Part shown: positions 8,681 through 15,417 of the stretch, piece by piece
Numbering within the stretch: position 1 is the first letter of the stretch
Layout of the letters: every line of letters starts with the position of its first letter
Source: Bacillota bacterium
GTDB lineage: Bacteria > Bacillota > Clostridia > Christensenellales > CAG-138
Assembly (NCBI GenBank): GCA_023390655.1
Contig: JAEWCL010000003.1
Location: forward strand, 310,001-374,000
Direction of reading: 5' to 3'
Length of the DNA: 64,000 nt
The notes under the pieces: model-generated
Databases searched by the model: none
What the model was told of the DNA's origin: nothing
Seen by the model: only the letters and a program-made list of their open reading frames with translations
Program-made: the position numbers and the translations under genes

Positions 8681-10145
8681 AGGCGTTGCCCCCCAGGAAG
8701 GTGTACGGGTCCTGCTCCATCCACCACTTGGTATAGGGGGTGGAGCTGTGGCGGGCAAGGTTGGTAACGAACTCGCAGTTGTCGAGCGTCTCCAATATGC
8801 GTTCGGCATAATTGAGCACGCCCTGGTAACCAAAGCCGAACTGCTCGTCGCCAATCAAAAGCGTGGGGATGCCGAGCTTTGCGCCCCATATGGTCATGCC
8901 GCCGTGCCGGGCGATCATCAGGTCTGGCTTCACGCGGGAGAGGATATTCACAAGCTCATACGCCTGCTTGTTGCACACGTTGTAGCTCTTTACGTCCCCA
9001 TAGGTACGCACCGTGTGGGCAAGCGCGTCGCTTTTCGGGTCGCCGTTGTCGTAGAGCGGATCGTGGTGGAAGATTGCGGCTCCCTTGACTTCTATGCCAA
9101 GCTCGCTTAACAGTGCGATGAGCGCGTGCCCATGTGCCGCGCCCGCCGTGAGGTACGCTGTCTTGCCGGAGAGTTGTTTGCGGTATTCTTCGAGCTTCGG
9201 CAGCACGTGCGCATGTTCCTCCTCTATGATTTTTTCCACCTCGTCGCGCCGGCCGAGCACCTCTCCAAGCTCGCGGAGCCAATTGTCCGTCCCCACGATG
9301 CCGTAAGCGGGCGGAGATTTGATTTCCGGAACGCCGTGCACCTGCTCCAATGCCGCGCCAAGGTAGGTTCCGAGCGTCGGGCAAATCTGTATGGTGGCCG
9401 TAGCCTCGGAAATATGCTCCAATTGCTTCACCGTGGAAAACGGCACGATATAGTCTGCCTCATAGCCCAGGCGGTTTAACAAATCGTCAAATATCTTGCT
9501 GCCCCAGAAGTTGATGATGTTCACGCGGCTGGTTTTCTTTTGCGCGGGCCTGACGATGCGCCTTGCAATGGCGTGGTAGGCGCTGTCAAATCCCGTCGTC
9601 CAGATTTTAGACTTAAAGCCTTCGCAAAAGCAGGCGACAACGGGAATGCCGAGTTCTTCACTCATTTCATTCACCACATTTTCCACATCGTCTCCAATGA
9701 TGCCTGAGGCGCAGGAGGTGGTGACGAATATCGCGTTGGGATGTACGCGTCCGTGCGCAAGGCGTATGGTATCCGCAAGCTTGCCTGTGGCGCCGAATAT
9801 GGTATCCTTTTCCTCGATGTTGGTGTTAAAGAACCGGCCGTTTACGGGCGGAAGGTCCCGCTCCATCTGGCCCACGCGGTACACAAAATTGAACCCGGAA
9901 AAATCGCCCGCGCAGCCCACCGGCGCGTGATTGACCACCGCGGCGTCCTGGACCATGCAGAGCTGGCAGATGGCGTTGCCGGAACTGCAGCCCATGCATT
10001 GGGAAAACGAACGCGCCTGATCCTTTAGCCCTCCTGCGTGCGCACAGCGCACTAGCTCAGAGGCTGGGCCCTCAAACCCCGTGATGGAACCCAAACGAAG
10101 TTCGCGTATCTGTACTTCCGCCGCATGCAGGTTGACAGCGCCCAT
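8664..10145 (-). CDS. Nitrogenase component 1 alpha-like subunit (NifD/MarD-like)
   Basis: A 493-residue component 1 alpha-type subunit, predicted to hold the active-site cofactor. Candidate P-cluster ligands are the cluster Cys50/53/60/63 (SQCMGCSSGNAICQLC), Cys78 (HAPVGCAG) and Cys145 (TSCASGIIGDD). Cys255 in IQICPTLGTYL aligns by position and context with the NifD cysteine that binds the cofactor. The loop where NifD has its cofactor histidine reads GDEQFGFGYQG, with no histidine in it. This pattern says NifB-type cofactor but altered chemistry. The start is supported by AAGGAGAG upstream. It lies 33 bases after the nifH-like gene. Best described as MarD-like. Confidence 0.85.
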   Translation of the reverse strand: MGAVNLHAAEVQIRELRLGSITGFEGPASELVRCAHAGGLKDQARSFSQCMGCSSGNAICQLCMVQDAAVVNHAPVGCAGDFSGFNFVYRVGQMERDLPPVNGRFFNTNIEEKDTIFGATGKLADTIRLAHGRVHPNAIFVTTSCASGIIGDDVENVVNEMSEELGIPVVACFCEGFKSKIWTTGFDSAYHAIARRIVRPAQKKTSRVNIINFWGSKIFDDLLNRLGYEADYIVPFSTVKQLEHISEATATIQICPTLGTYLGAALEQVHGVPEIKSPPAYGIVGTDNWLRELGEVLGRRDEVEKIIEEEHAHVLPKLEEYRKQLSGKTAYLTAGAAHGHALIALLSELGIEVKGAAIFHHDPLYDNGDPKSDALAHTVRTYGDVKSYNVCNKQAYELVNILSRVKPDLMIARHGGMTIWGAKLGIPTLLIGDEQFGFGYQGVLNYAERILETLDNCEFVTNLARHSSTPYTKWWMEQDPYTFLGGNAYVTKY

Positions 10146-10178
10146 AGAAAACTCTCCTTTCCGTAATATGGGTAAAGG

Positions 10179-11054
10179 CTAGATGCCCGAAGCGTCCGCG
10201 GGCACTTCGCCCGCTTCGATGCGCACCAGAAGATCCGCCCATTGATCCGCCCAATCCCGAAGCTCTTGCGGTTCGAGCGGGGAGGGGACGGCGGATTGCG
10301 TGTGTGCGTCGATCTTTCTTGCAAGCTCCCGGTAAATTTCCGCCTGCGCGGAATTCGGCTGCGCTTCGATCGTGGTCCTGCCCTTCAACTCGCTCTGCGT
10401 TACCGTAAGCGAGCGCGGGATGTACTGCATTACCTGCGATTTTGTGCGCTCCACAAAATCGTCGAGTATCTTTCTTTGGAAGGGATTGTTGATGGAGTTG
10501 GCGATAACGCCTCCCAATAATGCCCCGCCGGTCTTGGAATATTTCTGTATGCCCTTAAAGAGGTTGTTCGCGGCGTAAATCGACATGAAATCCGAAGAGG
10601 AAACCGTAAACACATGCTCCGCGATGCCTTCGCGGATGGGCACGGCGAACCCGCCGCAGACAACGTCGCCCAATACGTCGTAGATCACATAGTCAAGATC
10701 CAGCTCTTCAAATATGCGCTGCTGTTTGAACAGGGAGACCGCCGTGGTGATGCCGCGCCCGGCGCAGCCTACACCGGGCGCGGGGCCGCCTGCTTCTACG
10801 CAATATAGGCCCCGGAATCCTTGAAATATCGCTTCATGCACGTCAAAACTGCCGCGCTCGCGCAAAAGATCAAGCACCGTGGGGATATACGAGCCGCCGC
10901 GCAGGGTATTGGTAGAGTCGGCCTTCGGGTCGCAGCCAAACTGCATGACCCTGTAGCCCATTTCCGCCAAAGCGGCCGTAATGTTGGAGGTGGTGGTGGA
11001 TTTGCCAATCCCGCCCTTGCCGTAAATGGCAAGCTGCTTCAATTTTTTCGTCAT
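10179..11054 (-). CDS. Nitrogenase reductase-like iron protein (NifH/MarH-like)
   Basis: A 291-residue homodimeric ATP-dependent reductase that passes electrons to component 1. The P-loop GKGGIGKST is at residues 12-20, and the bridging [4Fe-4S] ligands are Cys97 (PGVGCAGRG) and Cys133 (LGDVVCGGF). Arg100, the residue modified in regulated NifH proteins, is conserved. The C-terminal 60 residues (from SPLEPQELRDW) are acidic and proline-rich and differ from classical NifH. It is the first structural gene of the minus-strand nifHDKX-like operon and is preceded by a cysteine-rich leader and attenuator. Length and motifs are close to true NifH; family placement needs a tree. Confidence 0.9.
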   Translation of the reverse strand: MTKKLKQLAIYGKGGIGKSTTTSNITAALAEMGYRVMQFGCDPKADSTNTLRGGSYIPTVLDLLRERGSFDVHEAIFQGFRGLYCVEAGGPAPGVGCAGRGITTAVSLFKQQRIFEELDLDYVIYDVLGDVVCGGFAVPIREGIAEHVFTVSSSDFMSIYAANNLFKGIQKYSKTGGALLGGVIANSINNPFQRKILDDFVERTKSQVMQYIPRSLTVTQSELKGRTTIEAQPNSAQAEIYRELARKIDAHTQSAVPSPLEPQELRDWADQWADLLVRIEAGEVPADASGI

Positions 11055-11084
11055 TGCATTTCTCCGGTTTTATAAAGATATTAC

Positions 11085-11144
11085 AAAAAAGCCGGGTACC
11101 TCTTGCAAAAGGTATCCGGCCTTCCATAACGGATACGATTTGCG
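11085..11144 (-). terminator. Attenuator between the cysteine leader and the nifH-like gene
   Basis: Read on the minus strand, GCCGGATACCT pairs with AGGTACCCGGC (one A-C mismatch) and is followed by six T, an intrinsic terminator ending at 11085. A competing stem is clear: GCAAAtcGTATCCG (11144-11131), starting directly after the leader stop codon, pairs with CGGATACctTTTGC (11118-11105), which uses the 5' arm of the terminator. A ribosome at the leader stop covers the first strand and lets the terminator form; a ribosome stalled earlier frees it and allows read-through. Confidence 0.85.
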
Positions 11145-11225
11145 TCAACAGGAATGGATAGGGCGGCAGAGTACAGCCATACAGCTACAACGGCAGCATG
11201 CTGTTTTTACCATCTTGCGTATCAT
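11145..11225 (-). CDS. Cysteine-rich leader peptide of the nifHDKX-like operon
   Basis: A 26-codon open frame too short for gene callers. The start ATG at 11225 follows GGGGAGGG with normal spacing. Six of the 26 residues are cysteine, most of them in the run ACCRCSC near the middle and one just before the stop. The stop codon abuts the antiterminator strand of the attenuator at 11085-11144, the layout of a classical amino acid leader peptide. Translation slowed at the Cys codons under low charged tRNA-Cys should permit transcription into the nitrogenase-like genes. The peptide itself need not have a function. Confidence 0.82.
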   Translation of the reverse strand: MIRKMVKTACCRCSCMAVLCRPIHSC

Positions 11226-11285
11226 CGCTTTGCCCTCCCCAATATAAATACTTTTATCCCATATGATAAATATGATTTGCTGTGT

Positions 11286-11314
11286 AGTATATGCGTGTCC
11301 CCCCGGTTTGTCAA
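11286..11314 (-). promoter_or_regulatory. Sigma-A type promoter of the nifHDKX-like operon
   Basis: On the minus strand a perfect TTGACA (11314-11309), a 17-base spacer and TATACT (11291-11286) lie about 60 bases before the leader ATG. Just downstream of the -10 is TCATATTTATCATATG (11275-11260), nearly repeated downstream of the divergent promoter. Confidence 0.8.
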
Positions 11315-11349
11315 CGAAAAATACTTTTTATTTTTTCTGCAAGAAAGTA

Positions 11350-11379
11350 TTGACAGTTCGTATTCCGGATGCATATACT
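11350..11379 (+). promoter_or_regulatory. Sigma-A type promoter of the lyase-cysK operon
   Basis: TTGACA (11350-11355), an 18-base spacer and TATACT (11374-11379). It is divergent from the promoter at 11286-11314, with -35 boxes about 35 bases apart. Downstream, TCATATTATTCATATG (11383-11398) matches the element found at the same place on the other side. Confidence 0.78.
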
Positions 11380-11415
11380 AATTCATATTATTCATATGTG
11401 ATTAAGGGGCAAAAT

Positions 11416-11526
11416 ATGAAGTGCTTAAAAGGCTGTGTAAACGCCATCGTATTTTCCGGGTGCAGCGCCTGCATCTGTTTTTGTTGTTCCCGCAGCTACA
11501 GGGACCCTCTTTTTGTGCTTGACTGA
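11416..11526 (+). CDS. Cysteine-rich leader peptide of the lyase-cysK operon
   Basis: A 36-codon frame from ATG 11416, preceded by AAGGGG. It has seven cysteines (residues 3, 7, 16, 19, 21, 23, 24), five of them in a nine-residue stretch reading CSACICFCC. The peptide ends two bases before the antiterminator strand of the downstream attenuator. The longer in-frame open frame from 11263 starts upstream of the promoter and is not used. This is a leader peptide by design rather than a stable protein. Confidence 0.82.
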   Translation: MKCLKGCVNAIVFSGCSACICFCCSRSYRDPLFVLD

Positions 11527-11527
11527 A

Positions 11528-11580
11528 CATGTGCCTGAATTAAGATAGGCTGCATGCAAGAAAGCGCATGCAGCCTTTTT
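11528..11580 (+). terminator. Attenuator before the cystathionine lyase-type gene
   Basis: A perfect 10-bp stem GGCTGCATGC (11548-11557) / GCATGCAGCC (11566-11575) with an 8-base loop and a T run. The alternative hairpin pairs CATGTGCCT (11528-11536) with AGGCTGCATG (11547-11556), nine pairs with one bulge and one wobble, and so destroys the terminator. The leader stop codon is at 11524-11526, so a terminating ribosome would cover 11528-11536. Confidence 0.85.
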
Positions 11581-11604
11581 ATATGCAAGAATGGAGGACA
11601 GATC

Positions 11605-12741
11605 ATGGGCTTTTTGTGGGACACTGCGCTCATACACGGAGGAATAGACGGTGACGCGGCAACAGGCGCTGTCAGCGTGCCCATTTACCAGACTTCTACT
11701 TATCGTCAAAAAGCTTTGGGAGAGCTGACCAGTAAATATGAATATTCCCGTACCGCCAATCCAACGCGGGACGCGCTTGAAGCGCTGATTGCGGAGCTCG
11801 AAGGCGGGGTGGCCGGGTTCGCGTTCGCGTCCGGCATGTCGGCGACAACTGCGGTATTGTTCCTGTTCCGGTCCGGGGATAAGCTGCTACTTTCCAGCAA
11901 CGTATATGGCGGCACGTTCCGGGTGCTTGACCGCATATTCCGCCCGTTCGGGCTTTCGTATGAGATTGTGGATTTCAGGGACCTTGCGGCGGTGGAAGCG
12001 GCTTTTACGTCCGAAGTAAAGGGCGTGATCGCGGAAAGCCCCACCAACCCGCTTTTGGAAGTGACCGACCTTGCGGCGGTCGCGAAAATCGCGAAAGCAC
12101 ATAACGCCTTGACTATTGTGGACAATACGTTTTTAACCCCCTACCTGCAGCGCCCCATTTCGCTTGGCGCGGATATCGTGCTTCATAGCGCCACCAAGTA
12201 CCTGGGCGGCCACAGCGATCTGATTGCGGGTCTGGCCGTGGTGAACACACCGGAGCTTGCGGAACGCCTCCATTATATCCAGAATGCGACGGGCGGCGTA
12301 TTGCCGCCGCATGACTCTTGGCTCTTGGTACGCAGCATCAAGACGCTGGGCATCCGTATGGACCGGCATGTGGAAAACGCCCGCTACGTGGTGGAGTACC
12401 TAAGACGCCACCCGGCTGTGGAGCGTGTGTATTATCCGGATAATGAGGTAAACGCAAAACAGGCCGACGGCCCCGGCGCGATGATCTCCTTTGTACTCAA
12501 GCACGGGTACGATGTTCCAACGTTCTTCCGGTCTGTAAAACTGATCGCGTTGGGCGAAAGCCTGGGCGGCGTGGAGTCGCTCCTGACCCATCCCGCCAGC
12601 ATGACGCATGCGGCGATCCCAAAGGAAATAAGGGAGAAAGTCGGCATTGTAGACAATCTCGCGCGCCTTTCGGTGGGCTTGGAGCGCAAGGAAGATATTG
12701 TGGCGGATTTGGACAGGGCAATCGCCGCCGCGCGAATGTGA
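11605..12741 (+). CDS. Trans-sulfuration PLP enzyme (cystathionine gamma-lyase/synthase or beta-lyase type)
   Basis: A 378-residue Cys/Met metabolism PLP enzyme that makes or breaks cystathionine or related thioethers. The PLP Lys198 sits in SATKYLGGHSD; SRTANPTRDALE near residue 48 and ASGMSATTAV near 75 are typical, as is the C-terminal ESLGGVESLLTHPASMTH. Sequence alone does not separate MetB, MetC and CGL reliably. The ATG at 11605 follows GGAGGA; the apparent longer frame from 11554 runs through the terminator hairpin and is rejected. It sits 10 bases before the cysK-like gene, behind a cysteine attenuator, which suggests a role in making cysteine from homocysteine or the reverse. Confidence 0.88.
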   Translation: MGFLWDTALIHGGIDGDAATGAVSVPIYQTSTYRQKALGELTSKYEYSRTANPTRDALEALIAELEGGVAGFAFASGMSATTAVLFLFRSGDKLLLSSNVYGGTFRVLDRIFRPFGLSYEIVDFRDLAAVEAAFTSEVKGVIAESPTNPLLEVTDLAAVAKIAKAHNALTIVDNTFLTPYLQRPISLGADIVLHSATKYLGGHSDLIAGLAVVNTPELAERLHYIQNATGGVLPPHDSWLLVRSIKTLGIRMDRHVENARYVVEYLRRHPAVERVYYPDNEVNAKQADGPGAMISFVLKHGYDVPTFFRSVKLIALGESLGGVESLLTHPASMTHAAIPKEIREKVGIVDNLARLSVGLERKEDIVADLDRAIAAARM

Positions 12742-12751
12742 CGGAGGGAAT

Positions 12752-13666
12752 ATGGGTTATATCAATGACGCCCGCGAACTTATAGGCAATACGCCGTTAC
12801 TAAAGCTCAACCGGATGGATTTTGCGCCACGGGCAGACGTATTTGCGAAGCTGGAGCTTTGGAACCCCGGCGGCAGCGTGAAGGATCGCATGGGCGTCGC
12901 CCTGCTCGAAGACGCGGAGAAAAGCGGCAGGCTAAAACCCGGCGGTACGATCGTGGAACCGACCGCGGGAAACGCGGGCATCGGCATCTCCTTGGCCGCC
13001 TTGGGAAAGGGCTACCGCGTGATATTTGTAGTGCCGGAGAAATTTTCGGTGGAAAAGCAGGCGATCATGCGCGCATATGGCGCACAAATCGTCCATACCC
13101 CACTTAAGGACGGCATTGAAGGCGCAATCGCAAAGGCGCAATCGCTTCTTGCGGAAATCGAAGGATCCGTCACGCTGGGGCAGTTTACCAACGCAGTCAA
13201 CCCGCAAGCACATTACAGGACCACCGGCCCTGAGCTGTATAATCAGCTTGCGGGAAAAATCGATTATGTGGTGGCGGGCGCGGGCAGCGGCGGTACGTTT
13301 ACGGGTATATTGCGCTACCTGAAAGAACACATTTCCAATGTACAGGGCGTGCTGGCCGATCCGTACGGCTCAACCATGGGCGGTGGCGAACCGGGCTGCT
13401 ATGCCATTGAAGGTATCGGCAACACATTCATGCCGGACACCATGGATATGAAACTGGTCGATCAGGTCATCAAGGTAACGGATGAAGCAGCTTTGCGGGA
13501 GGTACGCTTGCTTGCGGCAAGGGAAGGAATATTTGCCGGTTCTTCTTCCGGTGCCGCTATCGCGGCGGTACGCGCCCTTATCGGAACCGGCGTTTCCGGC
13601 AATATTGCCGTGATTTTGCCGGACCGCGGGGATCGGTATTTCAGCAAGAATCTGCTTGGGCTCTAA
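12752..13666 (+). CDS. Cysteine synthase / cystathionine beta-synthase-like PLP enzyme
   Basis: A 304-residue fold-type II PLP enzyme of the CysK/CBS family that joins a serine derivative with sulfide or homocysteine. The PLP lysine is Lys44 in NPGGSVKDRMG; the phosphate loop reads GAGSGGTFTG near 180, and SSSGAAIAA near 270 is typical. The motif TAGNAGIGISLAAL carries A-G where CysK usually has S-G-N-T, which leans toward the bacterial CBS-type branch. It is encoded 10 bases after the trans-sulfuration enzyme, with GGAGGG as ribosome site. The pair could run reverse trans-sulfuration from homocysteine to cysteine. Confidence 0.88.
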   Translation: MGYINDARELIGNTPLLKLNRMDFAPRADVFAKLELWNPGGSVKDRMGVALLEDAEKSGRLKPGGTIVEPTAGNAGIGISLAALGKGYRVIFVVPEKFSVEKQAIMRAYGAQIVHTPLKDGIEGAIAKAQSLLAEIEGSVTLGQFTNAVNPQAHYRTTGPELYNQLAGKIDYVVAGAGSGGTFTGILRYLKEHISNVQGVLADPYGSTMGGGEPGCYAIEGIGNTFMPDTMDMKLVDQVIKVTDEAALREVRLLAAREGIFAGSSSGAAIAAVRALIGTGVSGNIAVILPDRGDRYFSKNLLGL

Positions 13667-13753
13667 AGAGAGCAAAAGTATCGTGGACGTTTGCGCATAC
13701 TTTGCCAAATTCTAAATACATATAGGATTAATATGATAAATGGGAGGGATACC

Positions 13754-13852
13754 ATGAAAACAAAGAATACCTGTTGTAGCGCTATGGCCTGTACGCAAAT
13801 GTGTTGTTCCATGTGCGCTTGTTTTCGCGCATCCATTCGGGCGGATCTATAG
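13754..13852 (+). CDS. Cysteine-rich leader peptide of the metY-transporter-nifB operon
   Basis: A 32-codon frame from ATG 13754 with GGGAGGG immediately upstream. It contains seven cysteines (residues 7, 8, 13, 17, 18, 21, 23), including two adjacent Cys pairs, within 17 residues. Its stop codon (13850-13852) lies inside the antiterminator strand of the following attenuator. It is unrelated in sequence to the other two leaders apart from the cysteines, so the design has been conserved or acquired separately. Confidence 0.82.
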   Translation: MKTKNTCCSAMACTQMCCSMCACFRASIRADL

Positions 13853-13900
13853 GGGTCAAGTGTACCCTGTAGCCTGCGCCTGAAGCGCAGGCTTTTTCTT
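13840..13900 (+). terminator. Attenuator before the O-acetylhomoserine sulfhydrylase gene
   Basis: Terminator stem AGCCTGCGC (13871-13879) / GCGCAGGCT (13885-13893) followed by T runs. A competing pairing joins GGCG and CTATAGGGGT (13840-13857) to ACCCTGTAG and CGCC (13864-13880), with a bulge, and consumes the terminator 5' arm. The leader stop codon lies within the upstream strand, so a ribosome that finishes the leader would favour termination. A further GGAGGC/GCCTCC hairpin follows at 13914-13929. Confidence 0.78.
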
Positions 13901-13991
13901 TTCCGGAGTCATTGGAGGCTCCGCCTCCAAACCAGGGGCAAGGCCCATGAAAAGGTTTTATTTTAGCTAAAAGACAGAAAAGGGGTAGCAT

Positions 13992-15296
13992 ATGGCGCAG
14001 TCATTCGGTTTTGATACCATCAAGGTCAGGGGCGGATACAATCCTGCCGAACACAACAACGCGGTCAGCGTTCCCATCTACCAGACGGCCGCTTACGAGC
14101 TGGGGGATGTGGACCGGGCGCTCAGGCTCTTTTCCCTGTCTGAGCAGGGCTATCTTTACACCCGCGTTGCCAATCCTACGGTTGCAGTGCTCGAACAGCG
14201 GGTGGCTCAGCTCGACGGCGCTGCTGGCGCGATCGCGCTTGCTTCGGGCATGGCGGCGGTTTCTTTCACCATATTCAACCTGGCCGAAAACGGCGGTCGG
14301 ATATTGGCCACCCCGCGCCTGTATGGCGGCACGGCGGACAGCTTCAAAAAGATATACCCTGCATTCGGCATCGGCATCGATTATCCGGATGATCCCGAGG
14401 ACCCGCAGTCCTATGCGCGCGCCATCGGCCCCGACACCCGCGCCATATTCATTGAGAGCATTTCAAACCCCAACGCAACACTGCTGGATGTGGAGGCGAT
14501 TGCCGAAGTTGCGCACAGTCATGATATCCCGCTTGTAATCGACAACACGTTTGCGACGCCCTACCTCTTTCGCCCGTTCGAACATGGCGCGGATATCGTC
14601 ATCTATTCCGCGACCAAGCATCTGAATGGGCATGGGAACATCATTGCGGGCTTGGTGCTGGAAAGCGGCAAGTTCAACTTTGGCAACGGCAAATTTCCGC
14701 AGTTTACTGAACCGCACTACACCCTGCGAGATCCGGACGGCACGGAGCGGAGTTTTTTGGAGCGCTTCCCCGAAACGCCGTTTACCATCCGCATCCGTGC
14801 GACCTATCTCAACTATGTGGGTGCTGCGCTTTCCCCGTTTGACGCGTATCTTGCCACAATCGGCCTTGAAACGCTTTCGGAACGCCTGGAAAAACAAAGG
14901 GCAAACAGCGAGAGACTGATCCGGCATTTAGAGCGGCATGAGTATGTCTCGTGGGTGCAGCATCCTTTTGCCGTGGGCAACCCTTATAAAGCGCTTGCGG
15001 AAAAGTACTTCCCCAAGGGCGCGGGTTCCATTTTTACATTTGGGTTCAAGGGGACGCCGGAGCAGAGCGTCCGCTTCCTTAATTCCGTCAAGCTGCTTTC
15101 CTTCCATGCAAACGTGGGGGACGCGCGCACCCTGATTATCAATTCCCCCAGGACGACGCACGGCGAGCTGACGCCGGAGGAACAAAAGCGCGCGGGCATC
15201 GCGCCCGAGGCCATCCGCATCTCCGTGGGGCTTGAGGACGTGAACGATCTGATTGCGGACCTTGAGCAGGCGTTCCACGCAGCGTTTGGGGAATAG
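13992..15296 (+). CDS. metY: O-acetylhomoserine aminocarboxypropyltransferase (sulfhydrylase)
   Basis: A 434-residue PLP enzyme that adds sulfide or methanethiol to O-acetylhomoserine, giving homocysteine or methionine. The PLP lysine is Lys209 in YSATKHLNGHG. The length, the long insertion after the PLP lysine (about residues 215-270) and the ending RISVGLEDVNDLIADLEQAF separate it from the shorter MetB/MetC enzymes. Ribosome site GGGG before ATG 13992. In methylthio-alkane reductase systems this enzyme captures the released methanethiol, which makes its position between the nifHDK-like and nifB-like genes telling. Confidence 0.92.
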   Translation: MAQSFGFDTIKVRGGYNPAEHNNAVSVPIYQTAAYELGDVDRALRLFSLSEQGYLYTRVANPTVAVLEQRVAQLDGAAGAIALASGMAAVSFTIFNLAENGGRILATPRLYGGTADSFKKIYPAFGIGIDYPDDPEDPQSYARAIGPDTRAIFIESISNPNATLLDVEAIAEVAHSHDIPLVIDNTFATPYLFRPFEHGADIVIYSATKHLNGHGNIIAGLVLESGKFNFGNGKFPQFTEPHYTLRDPDGTERSFLERFPETPFTIRIRATYLNYVGAALSPFDAYLATIGLETLSERLEKQRANSERLIRHLERHEYVSWVQHPFAVGNPYKALAEKYFPKGAGSIFTFGFKGTPEQSVRFLNSVKLLSFHANVGDARTLIINSPRTTHGELTPEEQKRAGIAPEAIRISVGLEDVNDLIADLEQAFHAAFGE

Positions 15297-15417
15297 GGTA
15301 TGCGGACAAAAGCGCCGTATCACGCCAGCTCGTTCGTCCATCGCCGATGTTGACGCGGCAAAAAGTCTTGACCGTCACCACTTCCCCGGCACGAAAAAAA
15401 TTGTGAGGTAAAGAAAG

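Noticed and set aside
8681..8854. Extended N-terminus of the NifK-like protein
   Set aside because: The extra residues are out-of-frame nifD sequence; homology begins at the ATG at 8680.
7025..11054. A true N2-fixing nitrogenase
   Set aside because: No nifE, nifN, nifV or nifU nearby, a shortened K subunit, an altered cofactor loop in D, sulfur genes as neighbours and cysteine-type rather than nitrogen-type control.
11263..11526. An 87-residue protein upstream of the lyase gene
   Set aside because: It would start before the promoter at 11350; only the last 36 codons, with their own ribosome site, fit the transcript.
11554..11604. Longer N-terminus for the trans-sulfuration enzyme
   Set aside because: The upstream start lies within the terminator stem and has no ribosome site; ATG 11605 follows GGAGGA and matches the family start.
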